Source: Bin55 sp965205545 (lineage in GTDB: Bacteria; Pseudomonadota; Gammaproteobacteria; Pseudomonadales; Azotimanducaceae). Taken from it: DNA of 64,000 bases. The notes below the pieces were generated by a model. The model did not search any database, was not told where the DNA came from, and saw only the letters and a program-made list of their open reading frames with translations. Every line of letters begins with the position of its first letter. Positions within the stretch are counted from its first letter, which is position 1. The stretch lies in the NCBI GenBank assembly GCA_965205545.1, contig OZ242170.1, positions 2,976,001 through 3,040,000 on the forward strand. Direction: 5' to 3'. The translations under genes and the position numbers were made by a program. This document shows, one piece after another, positions 8,747 to 16,486 of this stretch.

Positions 8747-9970
8747 TTACTCTTTGTAGCGCAGCGCGTCGACCAAGGACATTCGATAGAACCTGATCGA
8801 TGCAAGTGCGGTTGAAATCAGCATTCCAATTCCAATTGCAAAAGGCGCAACAAGAATGACCTTGAGGTCGACTGCGGGGTAAATTCGATCCGGCAGGAAG
8901 AACATTCCTGCAAACTGCTCCATTCCCATGGAATCCATGCCTATTCCTATGATGGCCAAGGGAACTAGAGCACAGGTGCTGAGGCAATAGCCCATGAATA
9001 CCCCAAGCATCCACATAATCAGCGTTTCGAGCACGAACATGCCGAAGAGCGAGTTGGACCGCATGCCAACAGCGCGCAACATGCCGAATTCGCGTGTCCG
9101 TTCGAATGCAGTCATAACAAATGTGTTAGCAATGGACAATACGACAATCACGGTAAGGGTTCCGTATACGATGCCGTTGCTAATCTTGTCTAACCTTATG
9201 TTCTGACTGATTTCTGGCATCAGTTGATGCCAGTCATAGAGTTTGGTGGCCTCGGTGAGCGTTGTGCTGATGCTTGGAACAACTTGCGTGGGTTTCATTG
9301 GATTTGCAACCATGATCACCACCCGATGCGCACCGTCGCCGAGCGCGAGTGCGCTATTCATGGAGGCACGTGGAACCTGAACCAAAGCTCTGTCCAAAGC
9401 ATCGTTTCCTATCTCGAAAATTCCCGTCACAGTCGGTGCCATGAAGGCGACGCTTCCTGAAACATCCGTCGCCAAGATGACGAGTTCGTCGCCGATCTCG
9501 ATTTCAAGATTCCTAGCCAATGCACTACCAATGAATGCACTATCTGGCTCATCGAGATACCTGCCATCGATTAATCGTTCGGAAACGTACGAAGTTGTTG
9601 GATCGACAATTGGATCCACCCCTACAACTAACGCTCCATAGCTCTTCTCGCCTTTGCTGGCAAGAGCAAACGCCTCAGTTCGATTCGAAACAGACAAGAC
9701 TTCTGGAAGTTGCAACAGTACTTCCCGCAATGCCGTAGCATCTGCTACTACGTGCTCGATACGAGGATCGTCCTTGTAGCTTTCATGTTGGACTTGCAGG
9801 TGTCCACTTCCAAATCGAGTCGATACTTCCACCATGGGTTCGTAACTTCCCGCCTGGAATGACATTCCGAGTTGGATGAGAAGCACGGCAAATGCGACAG
9901 CCCCTGCCGTTAGAAGTGTTCGTCGCTTGTTGCGCCACAGGTTGCGCCAAGCTACTGTGAACGACAGCAA
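8747..9970 (-). CDS. FtsX-like ABC transporter permease (first of pair)
   Basis: 407 residues. It starts MLSFTVAWRNLWRNKRRTLL with a first membrane helix at about 15–40, then a periplasmic MacB-type domain, then C-terminal helices around 270–400 including 'TAFERTREFGMLRAVGMRS', the conserved cytoplasmic coupling segment, and the end 'MSLVDALRYKE'. It is paralogous to the permease downstream, which carries the matching 'LERTQEFGLFRAVGMRPT'. It lies 42 bp after the LolA-like gene in the same direction. Together with the ATPase, two different FtsX subunits resemble LolCDE, which extracts lipoproteins for delivery to LolA; the actual cargo here is unknown. Confidence 0.93.
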   Translation of the reverse strand: MLSFTVAWRNLWRNKRRTLLTAGAVAFAVLLIQLGMSFQAGSYEPMVEVSTRFGSGHLQVQHESYKDDPRIEHVVADATALREVLLQLPEVLSVSNRTEAFALASKGEKSYGALVVGVDPIVDPTTSYVSERLIDGRYLDEPDSAFIGSALARNLEIEIGDELVILATDVSGSVAFMAPTVTGIFEIGNDALDRALVQVPRASMNSALALGDGAHRVVIMVANPMKPTQVVPSISTTLTEATKLYDWHQLMPEISQNIRLDKISNGIVYGTLTVIVVLSIANTFVMTAFERTREFGMLRAVGMRSNSLFGMFVLETLIMWMLGVFMGYCLSTCALVPLAIIGIGMDSMGMEQFAGMFFLPDRIYPAVDLKVILVAPFAIGIGMLISTALASIRFYRMSLVDALRYKE

Positions 9971-10012
9971 TGAGTACTCCTAGGTCCTACGCCGACTTGA
10001 AGCGGCAAGGCT

Positions 10013-10774
10013 TCATTCCGATCCGCGCAATGCGAACAACGTGAACATGGACTCGTCGATCTCAATGTCGAAATCCGCCCTTTCATACGCAACTTCTGTC
10101 CAGCTGTCTTCTTCCTCGCTCTTGCGAATTCGCATTCTCTTGGGAATAGTACGACCGTCAAATTCGTCAATTTCTAGAGTCTCTAGCCATTTGACCAGTA
10201 CCATTTCTTGGTCGTAGTAGGAATGCCGTAGAAGCACAAAATCGTCTCGCAGAACGACAACTTCCTTGCCCCAAACCACTGGGGCGTTAGCTTTGGGAAT
10301 TGCTTCAATCGTGTAGATGGTTCCGTCGTCGGATTGTTCAACATTTGCTAGTCGAAGCGTGTATTCGTTCAGCAGGTCGTCCGAGCGTGCTAAGTCGTTG
10401 TATGAGAAGTCCGAGCCAGCCCAGTCCTGCGACATCATGGATTTTGGCAATCGGACCGTGCGCTGGATCTTAGGCGAATAAGTCCACATTCGCTCACCTT
10501 TCTTTAGTGTAGAAAAGCCGGCATCGCGTGCGGGGGCTGTGAATCGGATAAGGGCATCTTCGCGCCCTCTGGTCCAAACCGAGAACGATGAAGTGCGTTT
10601 CCAATCCGGTCGATTGATGGTCATCGTGAGCTCGGAATACGATGACAGACCGCGTGTCTGATCGAGCACTTTTGCCATTAGCTCGTCGGCCGTTAGTTCT
10701 ACATCGCTGTTTGCCCGTAGTACTCCGGAAATTGCTAACGCTAGTATGGCTACTGTAGAAAGGCGGCGAACCAA
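10013..10774 (-). CDS. LolA-like outer-membrane lipoprotein-sorting family protein
   Basis: Periplasmic protein of the family often annotated 'outer membrane lipoprotein-sorting protein', which adopts a LolA/LppX-like half-barrel. After a signal peptide come 'ELTADELMAKVLDQTRG', 'RFTAPARDAGFSTLKKGER', 'MWTYSPKIQRTVRLPKSMM' and 'QDWAGSDFSYNDLARSDD', a highly characteristic series for the family. The longest frame opens at 10909, but its first 45 residues look non-coding. TTG 10774 is chosen because GGAG sits nine bases upstream and it starts directly at the signal peptide (MVRRLSTVAILALAISGVLR). GTG 10789 is the alternative. It is first gene of the transporter operon. Confidence 0.88.
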   Translation of the reverse strand: MVRRLSTVAILALAISGVLRANSDVELTADELMAKVLDQTRGLSSYSELTMTINRPDWKRTSSFSVWTRGREDALIRFTAPARDAGFSTLKKGERMWTYSPKIQRTVRLPKSMMSQDWAGSDFSYNDLARSDDLLNEYTLRLANVEQSDDGTIYTIEAIPKANAPVVWGKEVVVLRDDFVLLRHSYYDQEMVLVKWLETLEIDEFDGRTIPKRMRIRKSEEEDSWTEVAYERADFDIEIDESMFTLFALRGSE

Positions 10775-10830
10775 AAATTCGAGCTCCACTCGACAATAGC
10801 CTAGATTTTGCACATCAAGTCTGTGATAAG

Positions 10831-10845
10831 TCGCGTAGACTACGC
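10831..10845. promoter_or_regulatory. Perfect 15-bp palindrome CGCGTAG-A-CTACGCG, candidate operator
   Basis: Seven-base arms around one central base, located in the 156-bp gap between the divergent LolA-like/FtsX operon and the PhyH gene. No T-run follows, so a terminator is unlikely. The position between two divergent starts suggests a dimeric repressor or activator site; the regulator is unknown. Confidence 0.45.
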
Positions 10846-10930
10846 GCAGATTTGCAGGTAGGTGCCAGCACTCACGGCGAGTTGCAGCTAAGCTAATTCT
10901 GCATTCCACAAACGAGCTGGGTCAAGCACA

Positions 10931-11812
10931 ATGGGAATAGAGCCGCGACATGCTGAACACTATGCAGAACATGGTTTTGCAATTGTCGAGAACTTCCTCA
11001 CGCCTGCGGAACTCGCGGGGGCCCAAAGAGAGCTTCGAGCAGTGTTACCGGGTTGGCTCGAATATTGCGAAGATCCTTCCGCCGAACCACAAGCGTGGTC
11101 GAATCCTAAGACGCGAAACGTACGACGATTCCCTTTTCCTGGTACGTGGCTCAACCAAATAACTCTGCATCCTCAACTCAGGATGCTTGCTCGCCAATTT
11201 GCTGGAGGCAGCGAACTCTATTGCGAACAGAGCGGTTTGCATGCCAAGCGAAAGGGAGATGGATCTGATGTTGACCAGAGGATGCATTGCGATTATGGCA
11301 ACCACACGCTAGCCTATCCTCCCGATCTACCGCAGTATTGGCAGACCGCATATCTGTTGTACTACACGGATGTCACGCACGACCACGCTCCCACTGCGGT
11401 GTGTTCGTGGAAGCACTACCCTGAGAGTCTCCGCGTTCCTGCACACTACACAAGAGAACAGCGACCGGAGCTTTACGAGAACGAAGTAAAAGTAGTCGTG
11501 CCAGCAGGTGGACTGCTCATTTACAGCATGCGTACCTTCCACCGCGGGACGCCGTTTGTTGCAAATGGCGGTCGGTTGGGACACTTTATCACCTACTCAC
11601 CAGCGGCGTGGCGGTGGCTTGGCATCGACAGCTGGTCTGTCGAAGCGATACGACCAGAGTTCCGCAGCTGGATCGAGAATGCAAGTACCCAAGAGCGCGA
11701 ATTGCTTGGATTTCCCGAACCCGGTCACCCTTACTGGACGGCGGAGACAGTTGAGGGAGTGTCGGCACGGTATCCGGGAATGGACATGAAGCCATATCGA
11801 AAAGCCATGTAA
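10931..11812 (+). CDS. Phytanoyl-CoA dioxygenase (PhyH) family protein
   Basis: 293-residue Fe(II)/2-oxoglutarate-dependent oxygenase. The N-terminus 'HYAEHGFAIVENFLTPAELA' is the typical PhyH opening. The metal-binding HxD is H119-C-D121 in RMHCDYGNHTL, and the distal histidine is in 'RTFHRGTPF', with a following arginine/serine region for 2-oxoglutarate. Members hydroxylate fatty acyl-CoAs or small metabolites, and the substrate cannot be inferred. It is transcribed divergently from the transporter operon, starts with ATG and lacks an obvious Shine-Dalgarno. It lies 63 bp upstream of lpxA in the same direction, so the two may be co-transcribed. Confidence 0.9.
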   Translation: MGIEPRHAEHYAEHGFAIVENFLTPAELAGAQRELRAVLPGWLEYCEDPSAEPQAWSNPKTRNVRRFPFPGTWLNQITLHPQLRMLARQFAGGSELYCEQSGLHAKRKGDGSDVDQRMHCDYGNHTLAYPPDLPQYWQTAYLLYYTDVTHDHAPTAVCSWKHYPESLRVPAHYTREQRPELYENEVKVVVPAGGLLIYSMRTFHRGTPFVANGGRLGHFITYSPAAWRWLGIDSWSVEAIRPEFRSWIENASTQERELLGFPEPGHPYWTAETVEGVSARYPGMDMKPYRKAM

Positions 11813-11875
11813 TTTTCTTTGGCATTGAGATAATTAGTCAACTCAAGTGCCGTTGCGACGAATAGGACATTACCC

Positions 11876-12694
11876 ATGGCTGTTCACGTTGACAAATTAG
11901 CCGTTGTTGATCCTCAGGCAAACTTGGGCAATGACTGCATCATTGGACCTTTTTGCCGGATTGGTCCCCACGCAGTCATTGGCGAAGGCACACACTTGCA
12001 GTCACATGTGGTCGTAGATGGCCATACGAGCATAGGATCGGATTGCAACATATTCCCCTTTGTAACGCTTGGCGTTCAGTCGCAAGACCAGAAGCACCAA
12101 GAGGGTTCAACGACGTTCACCAAAATTGGTGACCGCAATACGATACGCGAGTATGTGAGCATTCACAGTGCAACAGAGGAGGGCGGTGTAACGGCCGTGG
12201 GCAATGATTGCGCCTTGCTTGCCCATGCTCACGTTGCGCACAACTGCAATGTGGGCAATCACGTGATCATGTCGCATGCAGCAACTCTCGGCGGCCATGT
12301 AGTGATTGGCGACTACGCAAACATCGCAGGACTAAGTGCTGTCCATCAGTTTTGCCACGTCGGCACCGCCGCTATGGTTGGAGGCTTGGCCCGTGCAACG
12401 CAAGATGTTCTGCCATTCACCATTGCGGAAGGATTCCATGCGCGAATGCGTGTCGTAAACAAGGTTGGCATGGAACGTGCTGGCTACAACGACGAGGCCG
12501 TTAGAGAAGTTCGGTTGGCATTTCGTACGCTCTTTATGCGGGATCTGCGTCTGGAAGAAGCCGTTGCTGAAGTTACGGAGAAACTGGGTCACCGCGAATA
12601 CATACGAACGCTTTTGGATGCCATTGCTTCGTCCCAACGCGGATTGGCTAGGCCAGATTCCGCTACTCTGGAACTCAACACCGATGGCGAATAA
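11876..12694 (+). CDS. lpxA: Acyl-ACP–UDP-N-acetylglucosamine O-acyltransferase, orphan copy
   Basis: First enzyme of lipid A synthesis, transferring a hydroxyacyl chain from ACP to UDP-GlcNAc in the cytoplasm. 272 residues with left-handed beta-helix hexapeptide repeats (GNDCIIGPFCRIGPHAVIGEG) and the active-site segment AHAHVAHNCNVG, where H119 and H122 correspond to E. coli H122 and catalytic H125. The C-terminal helical domain begins near 'GMERAGYNDEAVREVR'. The chain-length ruler region reads MVGGLARATQDVLPFTIAEG, different from E. coli (VGGCSG...). It is unusual that lpxD, fabZ and lpxB are absent around it, so this may be a second or relocated copy. The ATG start gives the normal family N-terminus. 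Confidence 0.93.
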   Translation: MAVHVDKLAVVDPQANLGNDCIIGPFCRIGPHAVIGEGTHLQSHVVVDGHTSIGSDCNIFPFVTLGVQSQDQKHQEGSTTFTKIGDRNTIREYVSIHSATEEGGVTAVGNDCALLAHAHVAHNCNVGNHVIMSHAATLGGHVVIGDYANIAGLSAVHQFCHVGTAAMVGGLARATQDVLPFTIAEGFHARMRVVNKVGMERAGYNDEAVREVRLAFRTLFMRDLRLEEAVAEVTEKLGHREYIRTLLDAIASSQRGLARPDSATLELNTDGE

Positions 12695-12766
12695 CAACGC
12701 TAGTGATCGGCTCCATTAGCTTCGCATTATTGCTGGCGAGTTTGCCTCCCGCCGAGTGAGAAAACC

Positions 12767-14761
12767 ATGTCCATACGTTGGGGGATACTAGCCACAGGTC
12801 GCATTGCGCACAAGCTTGCTGTCGCCATAGAAAGCTCCGCCTCGGGAGAGTTGGTCGCAGTTGCAAGCAGAACACTAGAGAATGCGGTTGCTTTTGCTTC
12901 AAGGTACAACGAAGTCACACCCTTGGCTTCGTACGACGAGCTAGTTTCCTCGTTGGATGTCGAAGCAATCTACATCGCAACTCCCCATCCGCAACATGCC
13001 GAATGGACTATTAAGTCTCTAGCAGCGAACAAGGCTGTCCTGTGCGAGAAACCAATGGGGATCAACCACGCGGAAGTGATGGCAATGGTGCACGCCGCGC
13101 AATGCAATGACACCTTCCTCATGGAAGCGTTCATGTATCGCTTGCACCCCCAGGTAGCCAAAGTCTTGGAACTAGTGGAAGATGGAGCCATAGGTGAATT
13201 GCGACACATTCATGCCACATTTGGATTTCATGCGAACTACGATCCAAGCTCGCGTTTATTTGCTAACGAATTGGCAGGCGGAGGCATTATGGACGTCGGT
13301 TGCTACCCCGTCTCGTTTTCCCGCCTCATCGCGCGCTCGGAACCCAACAGAGTCGAAGGTCACGGCTTGCTATCGCCAGAAGGCATCGATCTCTATGCTG
13401 CAGGAATGCTGTATTTCGACAATGGTTTAACAGCGCAAGTTGCCACTGGAGTGGGTCAGCAATTGGACAACGTCGTCGAAGTCTTTGGAACGCGAGGGAG
13501 CATTCGGATTCCGTGGCCGTGGCGTTCGCCCTCCGAATGGGAGATCGAACTTACTCGTGGCGGATCGATGGAGAAAGTCGCTGGCGAAGCCACAGATGCC
13601 TACGTTAGCGAAGTCGACGAGGTTGCCAGGTGTATAAGCGAGAATCGTCTTGAGTCTCCAGCGATGACGTGGGATGACTCACTTGGCAACGCTCAGGTCC
13701 TCGACGCGTGGAAAGAGAAGGTTGGTGTGAAGTTTCGAGATGAGAATCTCGCCAACCGGGCTCGCCCAGTGCATGGACGACCGCTCGTGGCGAACGAAGA
13801 CCTGATGAAGTACGGAAGTATTCCTAATCTCGAAAAGCCCATTTCGAGGCTAGTCTTTGGGTGTGACAATCAGCCCAGCGAATTGCACGCGATGGTCATG
13901 TTCGATCATTTCTTTGAATCTGGAGGCAATGCCTTTGACACTGCATTCATTTACGGCGGCAATCGATTGGAACAGTATCTGGGAACTTGGGTTGACGCTC
14001 GTGATATACGCGAGGACCTAGTAATCATTGGCAAGGGAGCTCATACGCCGCACGATTTCCCTGAATTCGTAGAGCCTCAGCTGGTTCGTTCGTTGGATTC
14101 TCTCAAGACCGATTATGTTGACATCTACTTCCTGCACCGAGACAACCTGGATGTCCCTGTAGGCGAATGGATAGACGTACTAAATCAGCAGCAGAGCGAA
14201 GGGCGCTGCACTCTGTTTGGCGGATCCAATTGGTCTCTTGGACGGATTCAAGAAGCCAACGACTGGGCAAGCAAACATGGCAAGAGTGGACTCGCTGCGG
14301 TCTCCAATCAATTCAGTCTGGCCCGAATGCTCAGCCCTGTGTGGCTTGGTTGTATCTCGTCTAACGATTCGGAATTCAGGAAGTTTCTAGCTGATTCCGG
14401 TTTGGCACTCTTTCCATGGTCCTCGCAAGCTCGTGGATTTTTCACCAATCGTGTCGACAGTCTTGTAAACACTGGAGCCAGTAAAGGTGGGTCTAGATTA
14501 GGAACGAATCCCTCGGATGAAGAACTAGAGCGCTGCTGGTTTTCAAAGGAGAACTTCGAACGAAGACACCGCGCCAGAGATCTCGGTGGAAGACTGGGTG
14601 TTGAAGCTATCAATATTGCTCTGGCCTTTGTGCTAGCACAGCCGTTTCCATGTTTTCCATTGATCGGACCCAGGCAGCTTTCGGAAACATCCAGCTCCTT
14701 GAAGTCGGTGCATGTCAATCTCCTGGACAAAGAAATTCGCTGGCTGGACTTGGAAGTCTGA
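12767..14761 (+). CDS. Gfo/Idh/MocA oxidoreductase fused to aldo/keto reductase
   Basis: 664-residue two-enzyme fusion. Residues 1–335: Gfo/Idh/MocA fold, NAD(P)-binding 'RWGILATGRIAHKLA', catalytic lysine motif CEKPMG (E94-K95-P96) and 'AGGGIMDVGCYPVSFSRL'. Residues about 350–664: aldo/keto reductase with the full tetrad, Asp and Tyr in 'NAFDTAFIYGG', Lys in 'IIGKGAH' and His in 'YFLHRDN', plus the cofactor region 'FPLIGPRQLSE'. Both halves look intact. A sugar or polyol oxidation–reduction pathway is plausible because both families act on such substrates; this is inference. The ATG is preceded by a weak GTGAG. It lies between lpxA and the thioredoxin-like genes; the 72-bp gap after lpxA allows co-transcription. 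Confidence 0.92.
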   Translation: MSIRWGILATGRIAHKLAVAIESSASGELVAVASRTLENAVAFASRYNEVTPLASYDELVSSLDVEAIYIATPHPQHAEWTIKSLAANKAVLCEKPMGINHAEVMAMVHAAQCNDTFLMEAFMYRLHPQVAKVLELVEDGAIGELRHIHATFGFHANYDPSSRLFANELAGGGIMDVGCYPVSFSRLIARSEPNRVEGHGLLSPEGIDLYAAGMLYFDNGLTAQVATGVGQQLDNVVEVFGTRGSIRIPWPWRSPSEWEIELTRGGSMEKVAGEATDAYVSEVDEVARCISENRLESPAMTWDDSLGNAQVLDAWKEKVGVKFRDENLANRARPVHGRPLVANEDLMKYGSIPNLEKPISRLVFGCDNQPSELHAMVMFDHFFESGGNAFDTAFIYGGNRLEQYLGTWVDARDIREDLVIIGKGAHTPHDFPEFVEPQLVRSLDSLKTDYVDIYFLHRDNLDVPVGEWIDVLNQQQSEGRCTLFGGSNWSLGRIQEANDWASKHGKSGLAAVSNQFSLARMLSPVWLGCISSNDSEFRKFLADSGLALFPWSSQARGFFTNRVDSLVNTGASKGGSRLGTNPSDEELERCWFSKENFERRHRARDLGGRLGVEAINIALAFVLAQPFPCFPLIGPRQLSETSSSLKSVHVNLLDKEIRWLDLEV

Positions 14762-14866
14762 TCAGCAATCACTCAACCCGTCCGAATTAAGTTGCGATTG
14801 TGGAGAATGAACCAAGAGAAAGTAGATCTTTCGCAAATTCATTACGGTATGGAGGAGATTGACTCG

Positions 14867-16273
14867 ATGCAACCCCCCAACAACGCAGATAGGAATTGGT
14901 GCACGATTGCATGGTTCGCATTCATAGTGTTATGCACACTGTTACGCCCTGTTCTTGCTGACAGCGCAGATTCCGGAGCCGCTAGCTCACTTGAATCTGG
15001 CATGCATTTTCACCATGGAACATTCGAAGAGGCACTCAGTCTTGCGAAGGACCAGGATAAACGGGTCTTTGTGGATGTTTACACCATTTGGTGCGGTCCA
15101 TGTGTCGTGATGCAAGAAACCGTGTTTCGGGAGCCCAAGGTCGGTGAGTACTTCAACGCAAGGTTCGTCAATTACAAGCTTGACGCTGAAGACGAATCCC
15201 AAAATGGACCGGAATTGGCAGCCCGCTATGACATTGGGGTTTACCCCACCTACTTGATACTTGACACCGAAGGCACAGAGCTTAGTCGAGCGTCGGGAAG
15301 CATGTCAGGCGAAGGCTTCGTTTCCATGATTAGTCAATTGCTTGGCGAATCAAGCTCGTCCTTTGAGCAATTGCAAGAACGTTTTGCCAATGGTGAACGA
15401 TCGCCCGAATTCGTGCAGCAGTATCTAGTGGACGCCATGGTGGAGCTTGGCCTGCGACCATCGCCCGACAACACGCTTGAAGGAACTCAAGCGTACTTTG
15501 GAGAGTTCGAGAAGTACCAAGGCATTGCAGAGGAGTACTTCGCCGAGCGCACCTATCCAAAGCTGATCAATGAGACAGACGTCCAGTTGGTCATGTATTA
15601 CCTCGAACGCGTGCCCCGCGGGCACGAAGTCGTCGATTTTGTCTTTGACAACTACGATGCTGTCCGGGCGGTTTCTTCGGATGCCGCAATGAGCCAATTT
15701 GTGCTAAATGCAACTCTCGGCGCAGTGGCCCAAGCAGCTCAGGCAGGCGACGTGAAATTCGTTAGCTACATTGAGGCACTGTACGAAGAACCCTTGCTCA
15801 ATGCTGTCGAATTCGAACGTAATCGGTATCCACGGAGCGGATTGCTACCCGAAAATATGAAATCCAATTGGGAAATTCGCTATCTAGTTGCTAGCGCAGA
15901 ATGGGATGAACTCTTGCGCGTGTATCAATCTCGAATTGAGAGTCGTGGGGATGCAGCGTCGGCAAGACTTTACAGCTCTGCGGCGCGGGACCTGTCACTA
16001 TCTGAAGATCCAGCTCATCGTGAAATGGCGGTTGAGTACGGCAAGAATGCTTTTGAGCTGGAGTCCAAAGATCCCTTGGTCGCGGTGTCGTATCTAAGCG
16101 CATTGCACGCGATAGAACGGGACGAGGAACTAAAGCAGGTTGCAGAAACCTACCGTAGTGGACTTTCTGACTCAGCGGCAGACAAGGATAGATTGGCGAT
16201 ATTCGATCGCATCGCAGCTGGCTGGTTAACCGAAGAACCAGACGAAGCACAATCCGACCAACCTGATGGCTAA
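14867..16273 (+). CDS. Secreted thioredoxin-like protein with helical C-terminal region
   Basis: Predicted periplasmic protein. After a signal peptide (WFAFIVLCTLLRPVLA) comes a thioredoxin-fold domain with the redox motif WCGPC in 'VFVDVYTIWCGPCVVMQETV' and the cis-proline segment 'RYDIGVYPTYLILD', then roughly 300 residues of mainly helical sequence resembling TPR-type repeats. The longest frame opens at TTG 14792; ATG 14867 (MQPPNNADRNWC) is preferred because GGAGG lies upstream and it starts shortly before the signal peptide. It is a clear paralogue of the next gene, sharing long blocks such as 'GEYFNARFVN' and 'SQFVLNAT'. The role is probably thiol reduction or stress handling in the envelope; substrate unknown. 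Confidence 0.82.
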   Translation: MQPPNNADRNWCTIAWFAFIVLCTLLRPVLADSADSGAASSLESGMHFHHGTFEEALSLAKDQDKRVFVDVYTIWCGPCVVMQETVFREPKVGEYFNARFVNYKLDAEDESQNGPELAARYDIGVYPTYLILDTEGTELSRASGSMSGEGFVSMISQLLGESSSSFEQLQERFANGERSPEFVQQYLVDAMVELGLRPSPDNTLEGTQAYFGEFEKYQGIAEEYFAERTYPKLINETDVQLVMYYLERVPRGHEVVDFVFDNYDAVRAVSSDAAMSQFVLNATLGAVAQAAQAGDVKFVSYIEALYEEPLLNAVEFERNRYPRSGLLPENMKSNWEIRYLVASAEWDELLRVYQSRIESRGDAASARLYSSAARDLSLSEDPAHREMAVEYGKNAFELESKDPLVAVSYLSALHAIERDEELKQVAETYRSGLSDSAADKDRLAIFDRIAAGWLTEEPDEAQSDQPDG

Positions 16274-16486
16274 AGTTTTGCCTCTCTAATTCAACATTAT
16301 TCGCTTACTTTGGCCGTAGCTCGGCCAATGGGTCGAAAAACTCAACTACGGCGTATCAATCGGAATATCATGGTGTAGATTGGGTTCAAATCCTTGTACA
16401 TTCAATGAGTGTGGCTGGGGGGACCACTAGCAACTTGACGCCAAAGCTCTGTTGCTGGGCATGTAACTTGTGGGAGGCACGACACG

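Noticed and set aside
10775..10909. 45-residue N-terminal extension of the LolA-like gene
   Set aside because: The extension contains no signal-peptide or family sequence; a TTG with GGAG at good spacing sits right at the signal peptide.
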